Assembly: GCA_944383545.1 (NCBI GenBank)
Contig: CALWPY010000001.1
Coordinates: 229,980 to 293,979 of the forward strand
Direction: 5' to 3'
DNA length: 64,000 nt
From: an uncultured Lachnospiraceae bacterium
GTDB lineage: Bacteria; Bacillota; Clostridia; Lachnospirales; Lachnospiraceae
Shown here piece after piece: positions 6,479 through 15,878 of the stretch. A model generated the notes under the pieces. It made no database searches. It worked only from the letters and a program-made list of their open reading frames with translations, and was not told the origin of the DNA. Each line of letters begins with the position of its first letter. The stretch's first letter is position 1. The translations under genes and the position numbers were made by a program.

Positions 6479-8749
6479 ATGAAAAACCCTTTAAATAAAA
6501 GGATAGGCAGAGAATTAAAATCTGAACTTGGAAAGTATGTGGTCATATTTCTGTTTTTTACCCTTGCCGTAGGCTTGATTTCGGGATTTCTGGTTGCAGG
6601 CAACAGCATGAAGGCTGCATATGATGAAAGCTTTGAAAGATATAATATTGAGGACGGACATTTCAGGCTGGGTAAAGAAATCGATTCAGATATGATAAAC
6701 AGGCTTGAGGAAGAAGAGGGCATTACTGTTTATGAGAACTTTTATGTGGAAATATCTGTTTTTGAAAACCATACGTGGCGTATATATAAAAATCGCTCAG
6801 AGGTAGATAAGATATGCCTTATGGACGGAAGTATGCCGGAAAATGACAGAGAGATTGCCGTTGACAGATTGTATGCGGAAAATAATGACATATCCATAGG
6901 TGATATTGTGGAAATTAATGATGAAGATTGGACTGTATGCGGATTTATAGCAATGTCGGATTACAGTGCATTATTTAAAGAAAATACGGATTCCATGTTT
7001 GATGCAAATAAATTTAATGTTGCAGTGGTAACGGATGAAGATTTTGATTTTCTTGCAGAAGATAAACTGTTTTACAACTATGCATGGAAATATAATGATG
7101 ATACACTCGGTACAAATGAAAAATATGAAAAAGGAAACGAGCTTCTGGAAACTCTTTATACTTATTCTTTAATACAGGAAAACAGTATCGAAGATTTTGT
7201 GAAGCAGGAGGATAATCAGGCGATAAATTTTACGGGAGATGATATGGGTGCCGATAAATCGTTTTTGACTACGCTGATGTATATAGTTACTGTCATCTTT
7301 GCATTTGTGCTGGCGGTAAGCACAAGTGATACTATTGATAAGGAAGCAATGGCTGTGGGAACGCTCAGGGCATCAGGTTATAAAAAATCCGAGCTGATAA
7401 CACACTATATGGTGCTTCCTGTGACAGTGACGGTTGTGGCTGCAATTTTGGGGAACATTGCAGGTTATACCTTTATGAAATACGTCTGTGCAGCTATGTA
7501 TTACGGCTCATACTCGCTTACAAGCTATGTTACACTGTGGAATGCGGATGCATTTATAAAGACTACAGTAATTCCGCTTGTTATAATGTTTGTAGTAAAT
7601 TATTTAGTCCTGTGGAAAAAGCTGTCACTTTCGCCGCTCAGGTTAATCCGCCGTGATTTAACAAAAAGAAAAAAGAAGAGGGCTGTAAGACTTCCCGACA
7701 TAAAATTTTTGAGCCGTTTTCGTATGAGAATTATATTTAGCAATGTTTCTGCGTATATAGTTCTTTTTGCCGGTATACTTTTTGCAAATCTGCTTCTTTT
7801 GTGCGGACTTATGCTGATGCCTGTATTGGAAAATCATAAAGAGAGTGTAATTGACAATATGTTCTGCCGGTATCAGTATATACTTAATACACAGACTGAC
7901 ACGGAAGAAGAGACGGCAGAAAAGTATGCGGTAAATGCTCTTGATTACGAGAGTGGGAAACGGACGGAAGAAATTTCCGTATACGGAATAAACAGTGATT
8001 CGGATTATATTAAAAATTTATCTTTTGATGAAAGAGAAAATGTATATGTAACTGATGGTTATATGAAAAAATATAATCTCGAGGTGGGAGATACAATTAG
8101 GCTCAGCGAAAAATACGGAGATAAAGTATATGAATTTAAAATTACGGGAAGCTATTATTATCCTGCTGCGTTAGCCGTATTTATGGATATTGACTATTTC
8201 AATGAAGTATTTGGAAATGATGAGGATTATTATAACGGTTATCTGTCAAATGTAGAATTAACGGATATTGATGAAGGGTATGTAGTTAATGTAGTAACCG
8301 AGAGTGTGCTTGTGGTTATTTCAGACCAGCTCATTGATTCAATGGGCGGACTGATATATCTGTTTGCGGTATTCGCAGTAATTATATTTGTAATGCTTAT
8401 TTATCTTTTGTCAAAGCTTGTAATTGAAAAAAATGCAAATTCCATATCAATGGTAAAAATTCTCGGATATAATGACAGAGAAATAAATAAGTTATATAAC
8501 AATGCCACTATGATTGTAGTATTTGTTTCTATGATAGTGACAATACCGATTGCTTATCTGTTAATACGGGAAATATTATTTCAAATTATGTTTTCCTCAA
8601 TAAACGGCTGGCTTGATATGAATGTTGATTTTTCAATATATATAATAATGTTTTTACTGGGAATTATATCATATATGGCAGTAAATATAATTCAGGTAAG
8701 GAAAATCAAAAAAATACCTATGGAAGAAGCTTTGAAAAATAATGAGTAA
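6479..8749 (+). CDS. ABC transporter permease, FtsX-like
   Basis: A 756-residue permease with the layout of a double FtsX protein: an N-terminal membrane helix (about 18-40), a large extracytoplasmic domain, a three-helix FtsX block (about 260-380), another helix near 420-450, a second smaller outer domain and a final three-helix block (about 620-750). It pairs with the ATPase just upstream. The C-terminus KIPMEEALKN is typical of the family. The transported molecule is unknown. Confidence 0.9.
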   Translation: MKNPLNKRIGRELKSELGKYVVIFLFFTLAVGLISGFLVAGNSMKAAYDESFERYNIEDGHFRLGKEIDSDMINRLEEEEGITVYENFYVEISVFENHTWRIYKNRSEVDKICLMDGSMPENDREIAVDRLYAENNDISIGDIVEINDEDWTVCGFIAMSDYSALFKENTDSMFDANKFNVAVVTDEDFDFLAEDKLFYNYAWKYNDDTLGTNEKYEKGNELLETLYTYSLIQENSIEDFVKQEDNQAINFTGDDMGADKSFLTTLMYIVTVIFAFVLAVSTSDTIDKEAMAVGTLRASGYKKSELITHYMVLPVTVTVVAAILGNIAGYTFMKYVCAAMYYGSYSLTSYVTLWNADAFIKTTVIPLVIMFVVNYLVLWKKLSLSPLRLIRRDLTKRKKKRAVRLPDIKFLSRFRMRIIFSNVSAYIVLFAGILFANLLLLCGLMLMPVLENHKESVIDNMFCRYQYILNTQTDTEEETAEKYAVNALDYESGKRTEEISVYGINSDSDYIKNLSFDERENVYVTDGYMKKYNLEVGDTIRLSEKYGDKVYEFKITGSYYYPAALAVFMDIDYFNEVFGNDEDYYNGYLSNVELTDIDEGYVVNVVTESVLVVISDQLIDSMGGLIYLFAVFAVIIFVMLIYLLSKLVIEKNANSISMVKILGYNDREINKLYNNATMIVVFVSMIVTIPIAYLLIREILFQIMFSSINGWLDMNVDFSIYIIMFLLGIISYMAVNIIQVRKIKKIPMEEALKNNE

Positions 8750-8815
8750 ATGCAGTTAAGTATATTTTCAACTTTATGGCACATACTATATGAAAAGTTT
8801 AACGGAGGTAATAGT

Positions 8816-9244
8816 ATGGAAAAGAAGTTGAATCATTTGCTGGCAGATTTGGTAGTTGAATACCATAAACTTCAGAATTTTCACTGGTATGTAAAGGGAA
8901 AGGATTTTTTTACCGTTCATGCAAAACTTGAGGAATATTATAATGCAATAAATAAAAGTATTGATGAGGTTGCAGAAAATATTCTTATGATTAATGGAAA
9001 GCCTTTGGCTATGCTTAAGGAATTTCTGGAAGAGACATCTTTTACTGAGGTCCCGGGAGAATTTATTACATCTCAGGAAATATTTGCAGAGGTTTTAAAA
9101 GATTTTAAACATATGCTTGGTCATGCGGAAAATATTAAGAAGAGCGCAGATGAAGAAAATCAATATACAATATCAGCACTGATGGATGAGGAGATAGAAT
9201 TCTTTAAAAAGGCGATATGGATGATAGGACAGCAGTCTGAATAA
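8816..9244 (+). CDS. dps: Dps-family ferritin-like protein
   Basis: A 142-residue four-helix protein that stores iron and protects DNA from peroxide. The inter-subunit ferroxidase ligands are all present with family spacing: His23 in NFHW, His35 in VHAKLEEYY, Asp50 and Glu54 in SIDEVAENI. The start is ATG 8816, because an ACGGAGG site lies 7 bases before it; the longer frame from 8750 would add an unrelated hydrophobic leader. It lies 66 bases after the ABC permease and may share its transcript. Confidence 0.92.
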   Translation: MEKKLNHLLADLVVEYHKLQNFHWYVKGKDFFTVHAKLEEYYNAINKSIDEVAENILMINGKPLAMLKEFLEETSFTEVPGEFITSQEIFAEVLKDFKHMLGHAENIKKSADEENQYTISALMDEEIEFFKKAIWMIGQQSE

Positions 9245-9264
9245 AAATATATCAGGAATAAAAA

Positions 9265-9310
9265 AGGCTTTCGCTTTAACAGATAAAAATGTTTAAGCGA
9301 AAGCTTTTTT
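9265..9310. terminator. Bidirectional terminator between dps and tRNA-Gln
   Basis: A long stem with GGCTTTCGC on the left and GCGAAAGCTT on the right, flanked by AAAAA on the left and TTTTTT on the right. It can stop both the dps transcript and the opposing tRNA-Gln transcript. Confidence 0.85.
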
Positions 9311-9339
9311 AGGTCTTATAAAAAATTGGCATAAAAAAA

Positions 9340-9411
9340 CTGGGCTACAAGGATTCGAACCTTGAAATGCTGGAGTCAGAGTCCAGTGCCTTACCATTTG
9401 GCGATAGCCCA
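9340..9411 (-). tRNA. tRNA-Gln (anticodon CTG)
   Basis: Read on the minus strand, this is a 72-base cloverleaf. The acceptor stem is TGGGCTA/TAGCCCA with discriminator G. The D arm contains CGCCAAATGGTAAGGC. The anticodon stem is CTGGA/TCCAG with loop CTCTGAC, giving anticodon CTG for CAG codons. The T arm contains GGTTCGAATCC. CCA is not encoded. Confidence 0.95.
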
Positions 9412-9446
9412 TTAAATGTTGCTGTATTGCTTCAACAACGAAGACA

Positions 9447-9475
9447 ATTATATTATAATAGTAAAAAAAATGCAA
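9447..9475 (-). promoter_or_regulatory. Promoter of tRNA-Gln
   Basis: On the minus strand TTGCAT (9475-9470) and TATAAT (9452-9447) are separated by 17 bases, about 36 bases before the tRNA. Confidence 0.7.
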
Positions 9476-9559
9476 TACCTTTTTTAAAAAATTTTAATTC
9501 AAAAATTGCGCCTTGTGCAATTACTATATAATGATGTTACCAACCTATAAGATTTGATG

Positions 9560-9600
9560 ATGCATACGTGGTACCATTGCTGAGTATACTACGTATGCAT
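9560..9600. repeat. 14-bp inverted repeat upstream of the 9709 gene
   Basis: Bases 9560-9573 pair with 9587-9600 over 14 positions with one G-U, around a 13-base loop. The cores are ATGCATACGT and ACGTATGCAT. No T-run follows, so it is not a normal terminator. It lies 109 bases before the start of the next gene and about 27 bases after a possible TATAAT (9527-9532), so it would form at the 5' end of the message or act as an operator. Confidence 0.75.
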
Positions 9601-9708
9601 AAAAATCAGGCGTTAAGTCAATCTCTAATACTATTTGACAATGCCAATTTACAATGTTATTATAACTCACATAGACTTGGAAACGAACTAAAGTTTGGAG
9701 GAAATGCA

Positions 9709-10077
9709 ATGAGCAGCATTATTTATGTTGTGCCATGGGCTATCTGCGATACTGAAAGTATGTATATAAAGAAAATAGATAATGACGGAAGCGTTGTTCT
9801 TGAGAAGGGAACACCCGTTGACGACTGGTGTATCAGGGACGTGATAAATAATCCTGACAGAAGAAGCAAGGATATATATGCAGTGGTTGATGTGTACAAC
9901 GGATATAATTTTAATGAGCCGGGAAAAGCAGTATCACTCCTTAATATTACAAATTCCGTAAACAGGCTTAAGGAATACGGATATAGAAAGGCTGATGAAA
10001 AGGAACTTGCATTTTTGAGGCAGAAGATACTGAAGCTTGATAAACCTGAAAAAAGAAAAACGGCAAATCATAAGTGA
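9709..10077 (+). CDS. Hypothetical protein, 122 residues
   Basis: Soluble, mixed-charge protein that I do not recognise. It has an N-terminal hydrophobic strand (SIIYVVPWAIC), a central Asp/Asn-rich part and a lysine-rich helical tail. The start is ATG 9709, because TTTGGAGG lies 7 bases before it; the open frame extends upstream to 9568 but without a ribosome binding site and through the inverted repeat. It sits 19 bases ahead of the CvfB-like gene, so the two are likely co-transcribed. The leader carries the 14-bp inverted repeat at 9560-9600. Confidence 0.7.
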   Translation: MSSIIYVVPWAICDTESMYIKKIDNDGSVVLEKGTPVDDWCIRDVINNPDRRSKDIYAVVDVYNGYNFNEPGKAVSLLNITNSVNRLKEYGYRKADEKELAFLRQKILKLDKPEKRKTANHK

Positions 10078-10096
10078 TTTTGGATTGGAAAAGATT

Positions 10097-10921
10097 ATGG
10101 AATTAGGAAAATGGAACGAACTTTCTGTGGTCCGTTCAAAGGATTTTGGAATATATTTAAGTGACGGTACGGAAGATGTACTGCTTCCGGTAAAGCAGGT
10201 GCCGGAAGGAGTGAAAGTTGGAGATAACATCAGGGCTTTTATTTACAGAGACTCTGAGGACAGACCGATTGCCACAACAAATGAGCCTTATATTACAATG
10301 GGCGAAATAAAGAGGCTCAGGGTAAAGAATGTTGCAGACTTTGGTGCATTTCTCGACTGGGGACTTGAGAAGGATTTGTTCCTGCCGTTTAAAGAACAGA
10401 CTGTCAAAGTTGAAAAGGGCAGAGAATATCTTGTCAGAATGTATGCGGATAAAACAGGAAGGCTTTGTGCATCAATGAAGCTTTATGATTATATGCTGCC
10501 AAATGAGAAATATAAAAAGGGCGACCATGTAACAGGAACGGTATATGAGTATAAAAAGGGCTTTGGAGCCTTTGTTGCAATAGATGATAAATATTCAGGT
10601 CTTATTCATGAAAATGAACTTTTTAATAAGGTATATCCGGGTGATACCGTAAATGCCAGAGTTATAACCATAAGGGAAGACGGAAAGGCGGACCTTGCAC
10701 TTCGTGAAGAGGCATATATCCAGATGAACGAAGACAGCAAAATGGTTTATTCCGTTATAGAAAGCTATGGCGGAGTGCTTCCTTTTACGGATAAGGCTGA
10801 TAAGGAGCTTATTTTAAAGGAATTCGGACTTAGTAAAAATGCTTTTAAGAGAGCTGTGGGAAGACTCCTTAAGGAAAAGAAAATAGAAATTACAGATAAG
10901 AATATTAAAATCATAAAATAG
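10097..10921 (+). CDS. cvfB: CvfB-like S1 RNA-binding protein
   Basis: A 274-residue protein with S1-type beta barrels in the first two thirds (segments VADFGAFLDWGLEKDLFLPF and KGFGAFVAIDDKYSGLIH are clear) and a winged-helix-like C-terminus (LKEFGLSKNAFKRAVGRLLKE). This is the CvfB/YitL architecture: an RNA-binding regulator affecting virulence and surface-protein expression in staphylococci. The start at ATG 10097 gives MELGKWNEL, as in the family; the TTG at 10037 would overlap the previous gene. The ribosome binding site is weak, which suggests translation coupled to the upstream gene. Confidence 0.88.
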   Translation: MELGKWNELSVVRSKDFGIYLSDGTEDVLLPVKQVPEGVKVGDNIRAFIYRDSEDRPIATTNEPYITMGEIKRLRVKNVADFGAFLDWGLEKDLFLPFKEQTVKVEKGREYLVRMYADKTGRLCASMKLYDYMLPNEKYKKGDHVTGTVYEYKKGFGAFVAIDDKYSGLIHENELFNKVYPGDTVNARVITIREDGKADLALREEAYIQMNEDSKMVYSVIESYGGVLPFTDKADKELILKEFGLSKNAFKRAVGRLLKEKKIEITDKNIKIIK

Positions 10922-10933
10922 GAGGCATGAAGA

Positions 10934-11314
10934 ATGAAAGAAATAATATCAACTGATAAGGCACCTGCTGCAATAGGGCCATATTCACAGGCGATAAAAA
11001 CAGGTAATCTGATTTTTACATCGGGAGTTATACCTATTAATCCTGAAACAAATACTCTCGTAGAGGGAGATGTAAAGGTACAGGCAAGGCAGGCTATTTC
11101 AAATCTTATCGCACTTCTTAAGGAATCCGGCTCATCTGCTGAAAAGGTTATAAAGACAACAGTATTCATAAAAGATATGAATGACTTTGGTGAGATAAAT
11201 AAAATTTATGCAGAATTCTTTACGGAAAATTTCCCTGCACGTTCCTGTGTAGAGGTAGCGAGACTTCCGAAGGACGTACTTATTGAGATAGAAGCAATAG
11301 CTTTGGCAGAGTAA
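10934..11314 (+). CDS. ridA: RidA-family reactive intermediate deaminase
   Basis: 126 residues with the full RidA signature: APAAIGPYSQAIKTGNLIFTSG at the N-terminus, then the substrate-binding arginine in the PARSCVEVARLPKDVLIEIEAIA block. RidA hydrolyses reactive enamine/imine intermediates formed by PLP enzymes such as threonine dehydratase. It follows the CvfB-like gene by 12 bases with an AGGAGGC site and shares its transcript. Confidence 0.96.
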   Translation: MKEIISTDKAPAAIGPYSQAIKTGNLIFTSGVIPINPETNTLVEGDVKVQARQAISNLIALLKESGSSAEKVIKTTVFIKDMNDFGEINKIYAEFFTENFPARSCVEVARLPKDVLIEIEAIALAE

Positions 11315-11342
11315 ATTATTCACGAGATTTTATCTGTAACAT

Positions 11343-11393
11343 AAAAACAAGGAGAATAAAAAGTAGTAAAATACTTTTATTCTCCTTGTTTTT
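11343..11393. terminator. Bidirectional terminator between ridA and pyrG
   Basis: A near-perfect stem of about 20 bp (AAAACAAGGAGAATAAAA against TTTTATTCTCCTTGTTTT) with A and T runs at its ends, placed between two convergent genes. Confidence 0.9.
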
Positions 11394-11409
11394 ATATTTG
11401 GATTTTTAA

Positions 11410-13023
11410 CTAGAAAGCACCTTCGTTTTTCTTTATTGAAGCTTCGATAAAACCTTTGAAAAGAGGATGCGGTTTATTTGGTCTGGATTTAAATTCAGGA
11501 TGTGCCTGAGTTCCGACAAACCAAGGATGGTCAGGAAGCTCTATCATTTCTACTATATGACCGTCAGGCGAAAGACCTGAAAGCTTCATGCCGTTTTCAA
11601 TAAGCGCATCGCGGTAATCGTTATTTACCTCATATCTGTGTCTGTGTCTTTCATGAATTAACTCTTCACCATAAAGCTTATATGCAAGAGACTCCTTGTC
11701 AAGTACACATGGATAAGCACCAAGCCTTAATGTACCGCCAAGGTCTGTCACCCCGTGCTGGTCAGGCATAATATGGATTACCTGATTAAGGGAGCTTGGG
11801 TTGAGCTCTGAGCTGTGAGCGTCTGAATAACCTGCAACATTTCGGGCAAATTCCACAATGGCAAGCTGCATACCGAGACAGAGTCCCAGATAAGGAATTT
11901 TATTTTCACGGGCATATTTTATGGATTCAATCATTCCGTCTATGCCTCTGTCTCCGAAGCCGCCCGGAACAATAATGCCTGTTACATCCCCTAAGATTTC
12001 TCCTACATTCTCGGATGTAACTGTTTCTGAGTCTACCCACTTTATTTCAACCTCTGCATTATTGGCTACACCGCCGTGCTTCAAGGATTCAACTACCGAT
12101 ATATATGCATCGTGAAGGGAAACATATTTTCCTACAAGAGCAACTTTTACTTTCCTGGAAGGATTCTTCCAGGCGTTTACCATATCAATCCAGTCAGTTA
12201 AATCAGGCTCAGGACAGTCTACGTTTAAGCATTCACATACAACATTTGCAAGCTTTTCTTTTTCCATTGCAAGAGGTACTTCGTAAAGTACGTCTACATC
12301 CAGATTCTGTATTACACAGTTGCTTGGCACGTTGCAGAAACGTGAAATCTTATCCTTGAGACCTTTATCAAGCGGATAATCGGAACGGCATACAAGAATG
12401 TCCGGCTGTATTCCCATTCCCTGAAGATTTTTAACACTTGCCTGGGTAGGCTTTGTCTTAAGTTCACCTGAAGATTTTAAGTAAGGGATAAGTGTTACAT
12501 GTATAATAATACAGTTCTTATGCCCTACATCCAGCTGGAACTGGCGTATTGCCTCTATAAATGGCTGACTTTCTATATCACCTACGGTACCGCCTATTTC
12601 TATTATGGCAAATTCCGTATTCTTTGAATCAGGATTTCTGTAAAAACGGTCCTTTATTTCGTTTGTAATATGAGGCACTACCTGAACGGTATGTCCTCCA
12701 AAGTCACCACGTCTTTCCTTGGTAAGAATACTCCAGTAAACCTTTCCCGTGGTTACGTTGGAGCCCTTATTTAAACTTTCATCTATAAATCTTTCATAAT
12801 GTCCCAGGTCAAGGTCCGTTTCGGCACCATCATCGGTGACAAAAACTTCACCATGCTGAATAGGATTCATTGTACCCGGGTCCATGTTGATATACGGGTC
12901 AAACTTCTGGCTGGTTACCTTGTATCCCCTTGCCTTAAGAAGACGGCCGAGTGAAGCTGCGGTAATACCTTTGCCAAGACCTGATACAACCCCTCCTGTA
13001 ACAAAAATGTACTTTACTGACAT
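11410..13023 (-). CDS. pyrG: CTP synthase
   Basis: A 537-residue enzyme that aminates UTP to CTP with glutamine and ATP. The N-terminal synthetase domain opens with [16 protein letters not shown], the P-loop of the family. The C-terminal class I glutaminase domain has the nucleophile in LGLCLGMQ and the His/Glu pair near HPEFKSRP. The start at ATG 13023 is chosen over TTG 13026 because GGAGG is 8 bases before the ATG. It is encoded opposite to its neighbours with its own promoter. The leader is short (about 55 bases) and I see no GGGC-type reiterative attenuator as in B. subtilis. Confidence 0.98.
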   Translation of the reverse strand: MSVKYIFVTGGVVSGLGKGITAASLGRLLKARGYKVTSQKFDPYINMDPGTMNPIQHGEVFVTDDGAETDLDLGHYERFIDESLNKGSNVTTGKVYWSILTKERRGDFGGHTVQVVPHITNEIKDRFYRNPDSKNTEFAIIEIGGTVGDIESQPFIEAIRQFQLDVGHKNCIIIHVTLIPYLKSSGELKTKPTQASVKNLQGMGIQPDILVCRSDYPLDKGLKDKISRFCNVPSNCVIQNLDVDVLYEVPLAMEKEKLANVVCECLNVDCPEPDLTDWIDMVNAWKNPSRKVKVALVGKYVSLHDAYISVVESLKHGGVANNAEVEIKWVDSETVTSENVGEILGDVTGIIVPGGFGDRGIDGMIESIKYARENKIPYLGLCLGMQLAIVEFARNVAGYSDAHSSELNPSSLNQVIHIMPDQHGVTDLGGTLRLGAYPCVLDKESLAYKLYGEELIHERHRHRYEVNNDYRDALIENGMKLSGLSPDGHIVEMIELPDHPWFVGTQAHPEFKSRPNKPHPLFKGFIEASIKKNEGAF

Positions 13024-13083
13024 CAATATGTCCTCCCGAAATTCTCCAAAAAATATTATTTAACAACATAAAAACATGAATTT

Positions 13084-13112
13084 ATTATAGAGGACAAAAA
13101 TTGTGTAGTCAA
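13084..13112 (-). promoter_or_regulatory. Promoter of pyrG
   Basis: On the minus strand TTGACT (13112-13107) and TATAAT (13089-13084) are spaced by 17 bases. Confidence 0.8.
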
Positions 13113-13196
13113 GACTAAGTTAAACACGGAATTCTTTATAGTAATGCAGAATTTTCCATTACAATTATTAAAAAACAGTGATAGTAATAAATTAAT

Positions 13197-13223
13197 TTGA
13201 CAACAGCAGACTTCGGGTATAAA
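13197..13223 (+). promoter_or_regulatory. Probable promoter of the TagF-like gene
   Basis: TTGACA at 13197-13202 and TATAAA at 13218-13223 with a short 15-base spacer, 43 bases before the start. Confidence 0.5.
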
Positions 13224-13265
13224 ATCTGAACGATAATATATAAATTTACACATGAGGTAGATGCG

Positions 13266-15878
13266 TTGAAGAATGAAAAAATCATTGTTCTTTATGTAAA
13301 AGACGGTGGTAAATCTGATACATTAAATTTAATAGGGGAGCAGTCGGGGTGTGGATGCGAAATTGATATCCGCAAGACAGAAAAAGAATATCTTTGCCGG
13401 GATTTTAACGAGATACTTGCATCGGAAGATGCCGGATATCTTATAACAATAGCAGAAGGTGACTCATTTCCGGGAAATTATTTTAAAGCACTCAAGGCTA
13501 AGTTGGATAAGAGCAGAAAGTCATGCTCCTTAGCAATCGGAAATAAAGAATTTATCTGGAACGGACAGCATATTGTAAACAATCTCCATGTTGTTCCTGA
13601 CACAGTTAAATTATCTGTAATGCCTGATAAACTTACGGGGGTAATGCTGAATATTTCTGCGGTTAAGAAATACAGAATGAATGAAAGCCTGAAATGGGAT
13701 ATGGAAGGAGACTTCCTTATCAGACTGTTTTTGGAGTTTCAGGATATTGCACATACTGATATCATGTATACCTCAGGAGAGCCGAATGACAGTAATTATC
13801 AGTGTTACGGCGGAATATTTTATAAGGACTGGTATTTTGGGAATATTGAGAAATTCCTTATCCCGCTTCTCTCGGATTGCAGGGAAAAGTATGCCGGTAA
13901 AATTCCCGTAACTGTACAATATTATGTTATGTATATGCTGGAGTGCCGCCTTATGGCAAATCAGAATAACAGGAATAAGCATGTACTGGTGCAGGATGAA
14001 ATCGGAAGATACAGAGAGCTTGTTTCAGAGCTTCTCTCATATATTGATGACGAGGTTATAATGAATGTGCATGCCTGCCCTGCATATTCAAAAAATTACC
14101 AGTTTAACAGAATGTTTATAAGGCTTAAGTACCATGCAGAAATGCTTGATGTAAGATATATAAAGGAAAGAACGGTACTTGGAATAGAGTTTAACCAAAC
14201 CATGCTTTATATTTCAAATAAAATGAAGTATAATGTACAGCTCATAGATTATAAGGAGGGGGCATGGGAAATAGATGCGTCGCTTCCTGACATTTATTCT
14301 CCTGAAAGAGTAAAATATTATTTTTTAATGAATGATAAAAAATATGATGTGGAATATAATGAAGGTTATTCTCTTACAAAATATTTCGGGGAGTCAGCAT
14401 ATAAAAGATATACCTTTCATGCGCGTATTAATATAGAAGAAAAGGAAATTCAGAAGCTTAAGTTTGTAATGGAATATGAAGGCAAGGAATATGTCATTTT
14501 TCCTGAATTTCAGTCCCATACAAGCAGGCTTACGACATATCCTGTAAATTCATACTGGCATTTTGGGGATTACCTGGCATTTTATAATGAAGGTGTCATT
14601 GAAATTGTAAAATATAAATGGAAGAAGATGGCAAAACGCGAACTTAAGGTATGGAAAGAACTTATTGCAAAAAGGAATTTGCACTCACTTAAATTCCTTA
14701 TCTTAAGAATGGCTTATTGTGTTACGCGCCCATATTATAAGAAGAAAAAAATATGGATGTTTTACGATAAAATATATAAGGGCGGAGATTCTTCGGAGTA
14801 TCTTTATAAATATGCCGAAAAGAAAAAGGACGGAATAAAGAAATACTATCTTCTGGATAAAAAGGTACCGGACTTTAAGAGACTCAAGGCTGAAGGTTAC
14901 CGTCCGCTTAAAAGAAACAGTATAAAGCACAGACTTGTATTTTTAAATGCGGATATGATGATAGTGTCAAACTCCACGGTTTTTGCCTTTAACGGCTACT
15001 ATCTGGAAAATTCCAGATATGTAAGAGGATTTACGGACTTTCATGTAGTGTGCGTGCAGCATGGTCTTTCGGTACAAAAGATTGCACTTGCACAGCAGAG
15101 ACTCAGGGATAACACAAGGCTCTACTTCTGTGCTTCAAAATATGAAATAGAAAATCTTTCAAGACCGGTATATAATTATAAGCCTTCAGCACTTAAGCTT
15201 ACGGGCGTGCCGAGATATGACGGTCTTGTTAATAATGATAAAAAGAGAATACTTATTTCTCCTACATGGCGTATGCAGTCAGCAATGCTGGTTTCTTCAA
15301 ATGAGGGAGTAGAAAGGGATTATAATCCTGACTTTAAAAATACGGAATATTTTAAAATATATAACTCTCTTATAAATGACAAGCGCCTTATAGATGCCGC
15401 AAAAAAATACGGTTACAGGCTTTCTTATGTCCTGCATCCGATAGTAAGTCCTCAGGCAGGTGATTTTGATAAAAATGATTATGTGGATATTATTCCTGCC
15501 ACGGGAGATATGAGCTATGAAAAACTGTTTTGCGAATCAAGCCTTATGGTTACTGATTTCAGTGGTGTGCAGTTTGATTTTGCATATATGAGAAAGCCGC
15601 TTGTTTACCTGCACCATGACCTTCTTGAAGCACATTATGAGGAAGGAACATACAGGTATGATACAATGGCATTTGGTGAAATATGTCATAATAATGAAGA
15701 GCTGATTAATTTGCTTACGGATTATATGAAAAACGGCTGCAGAATGAAGGAAGAGTATGTAAAGAGGGCTGATGATTTCTTTGCATATAATGACAGAAAC
15801 AACTGCGAAAGAATATATAAGATAATGTATGACTATCAACTTAAAAATAAAGGAGACATATATCATGTCCATATCTGA
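13266..15878 (+). CDS. TagF-like CDP-glycerol glycerophosphotransferase
   Basis: An 870-residue cytoplasmic-face enzyme. The C-terminal ~370 residues are a CDP-glycerol:poly(glycerophosphate) glycerophosphotransferase domain, with VCVQHGLSVQKI, YFCASKYE, LTGVPRYDGL, ILISPTWR, YVLHPIVSPQ and the SLMVTDFSGVQFDFAYMRKPLVYL block that binds CDP-glycerol. The N-terminal ~250 residues look like a degenerate GT2 fold; a middle beta-rich linker separates the two. It would add glycerol-phosphate units to a wall or capsular polymer. The start is TTG 13266 with GAGGT 6-10 bases before it. The following acyltransferase gene overlaps its end by 14 bases. Confidence 0.85.
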   Translation: MKNEKIIVLYVKDGGKSDTLNLIGEQSGCGCEIDIRKTEKEYLCRDFNEILASEDAGYLITIAEGDSFPGNYFKALKAKLDKSRKSCSLAIGNKEFIWNGQHIVNNLHVVPDTVKLSVMPDKLTGVMLNISAVKKYRMNESLKWDMEGDFLIRLFLEFQDIAHTDIMYTSGEPNDSNYQCYGGIFYKDWYFGNIEKFLIPLLSDCREKYAGKIPVTVQYYVMYMLECRLMANQNNRNKHVLVQDEIGRYRELVSELLSYIDDEVIMNVHACPAYSKNYQFNRMFIRLKYHAEMLDVRYIKERTVLGIEFNQTMLYISNKMKYNVQLIDYKEGAWEIDASLPDIYSPERVKYYFLMNDKKYDVEYNEGYSLTKYFGESAYKRYTFHARINIEEKEIQKLKFVMEYEGKEYVIFPEFQSHTSRLTTYPVNSYWHFGDYLAFYNEGVIEIVKYKWKKMAKRELKVWKELIAKRNLHSLKFLILRMAYCVTRPYYKKKKIWMFYDKIYKGGDSSEYLYKYAEKKKDGIKKYYLLDKKVPDFKRLKAEGYRPLKRNSIKHRLVFLNADMMIVSNSTVFAFNGYYLENSRYVRGFTDFHVVCVQHGLSVQKIALAQQRLRDNTRLYFCASKYEIENLSRPVYNYKPSALKLTGVPRYDGLVNNDKKRILISPTWRMQSAMLVSSNEGVERDYNPDFKNTEYFKIYNSLINDKRLIDAAKKYGYRLSYVLHPIVSPQAGDFDKNDYVDIIPATGDMSYEKLFCESSLMVTDFSGVQFDFAYMRKPLVYLHHDLLEAHYEEGTYRYDTMAFGEICHNNEELINLLTDYMKNGCRMKEEYVKRADDFFAYNDRNNCERIYKIMYDYQLKNKGDIYHVHI

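Noticed and set aside
8750..8815. Longer start for dps
   Set aside because: The extra leader begins right after the permease stop with no ribosome binding site; ACGGAGG precedes ATG 8816.
13027..13083. Reiterative-transcription attenuator for pyrG
   Set aside because: The B. subtilis-type GGGC start and terminator hairpin are not visible in the short leader.
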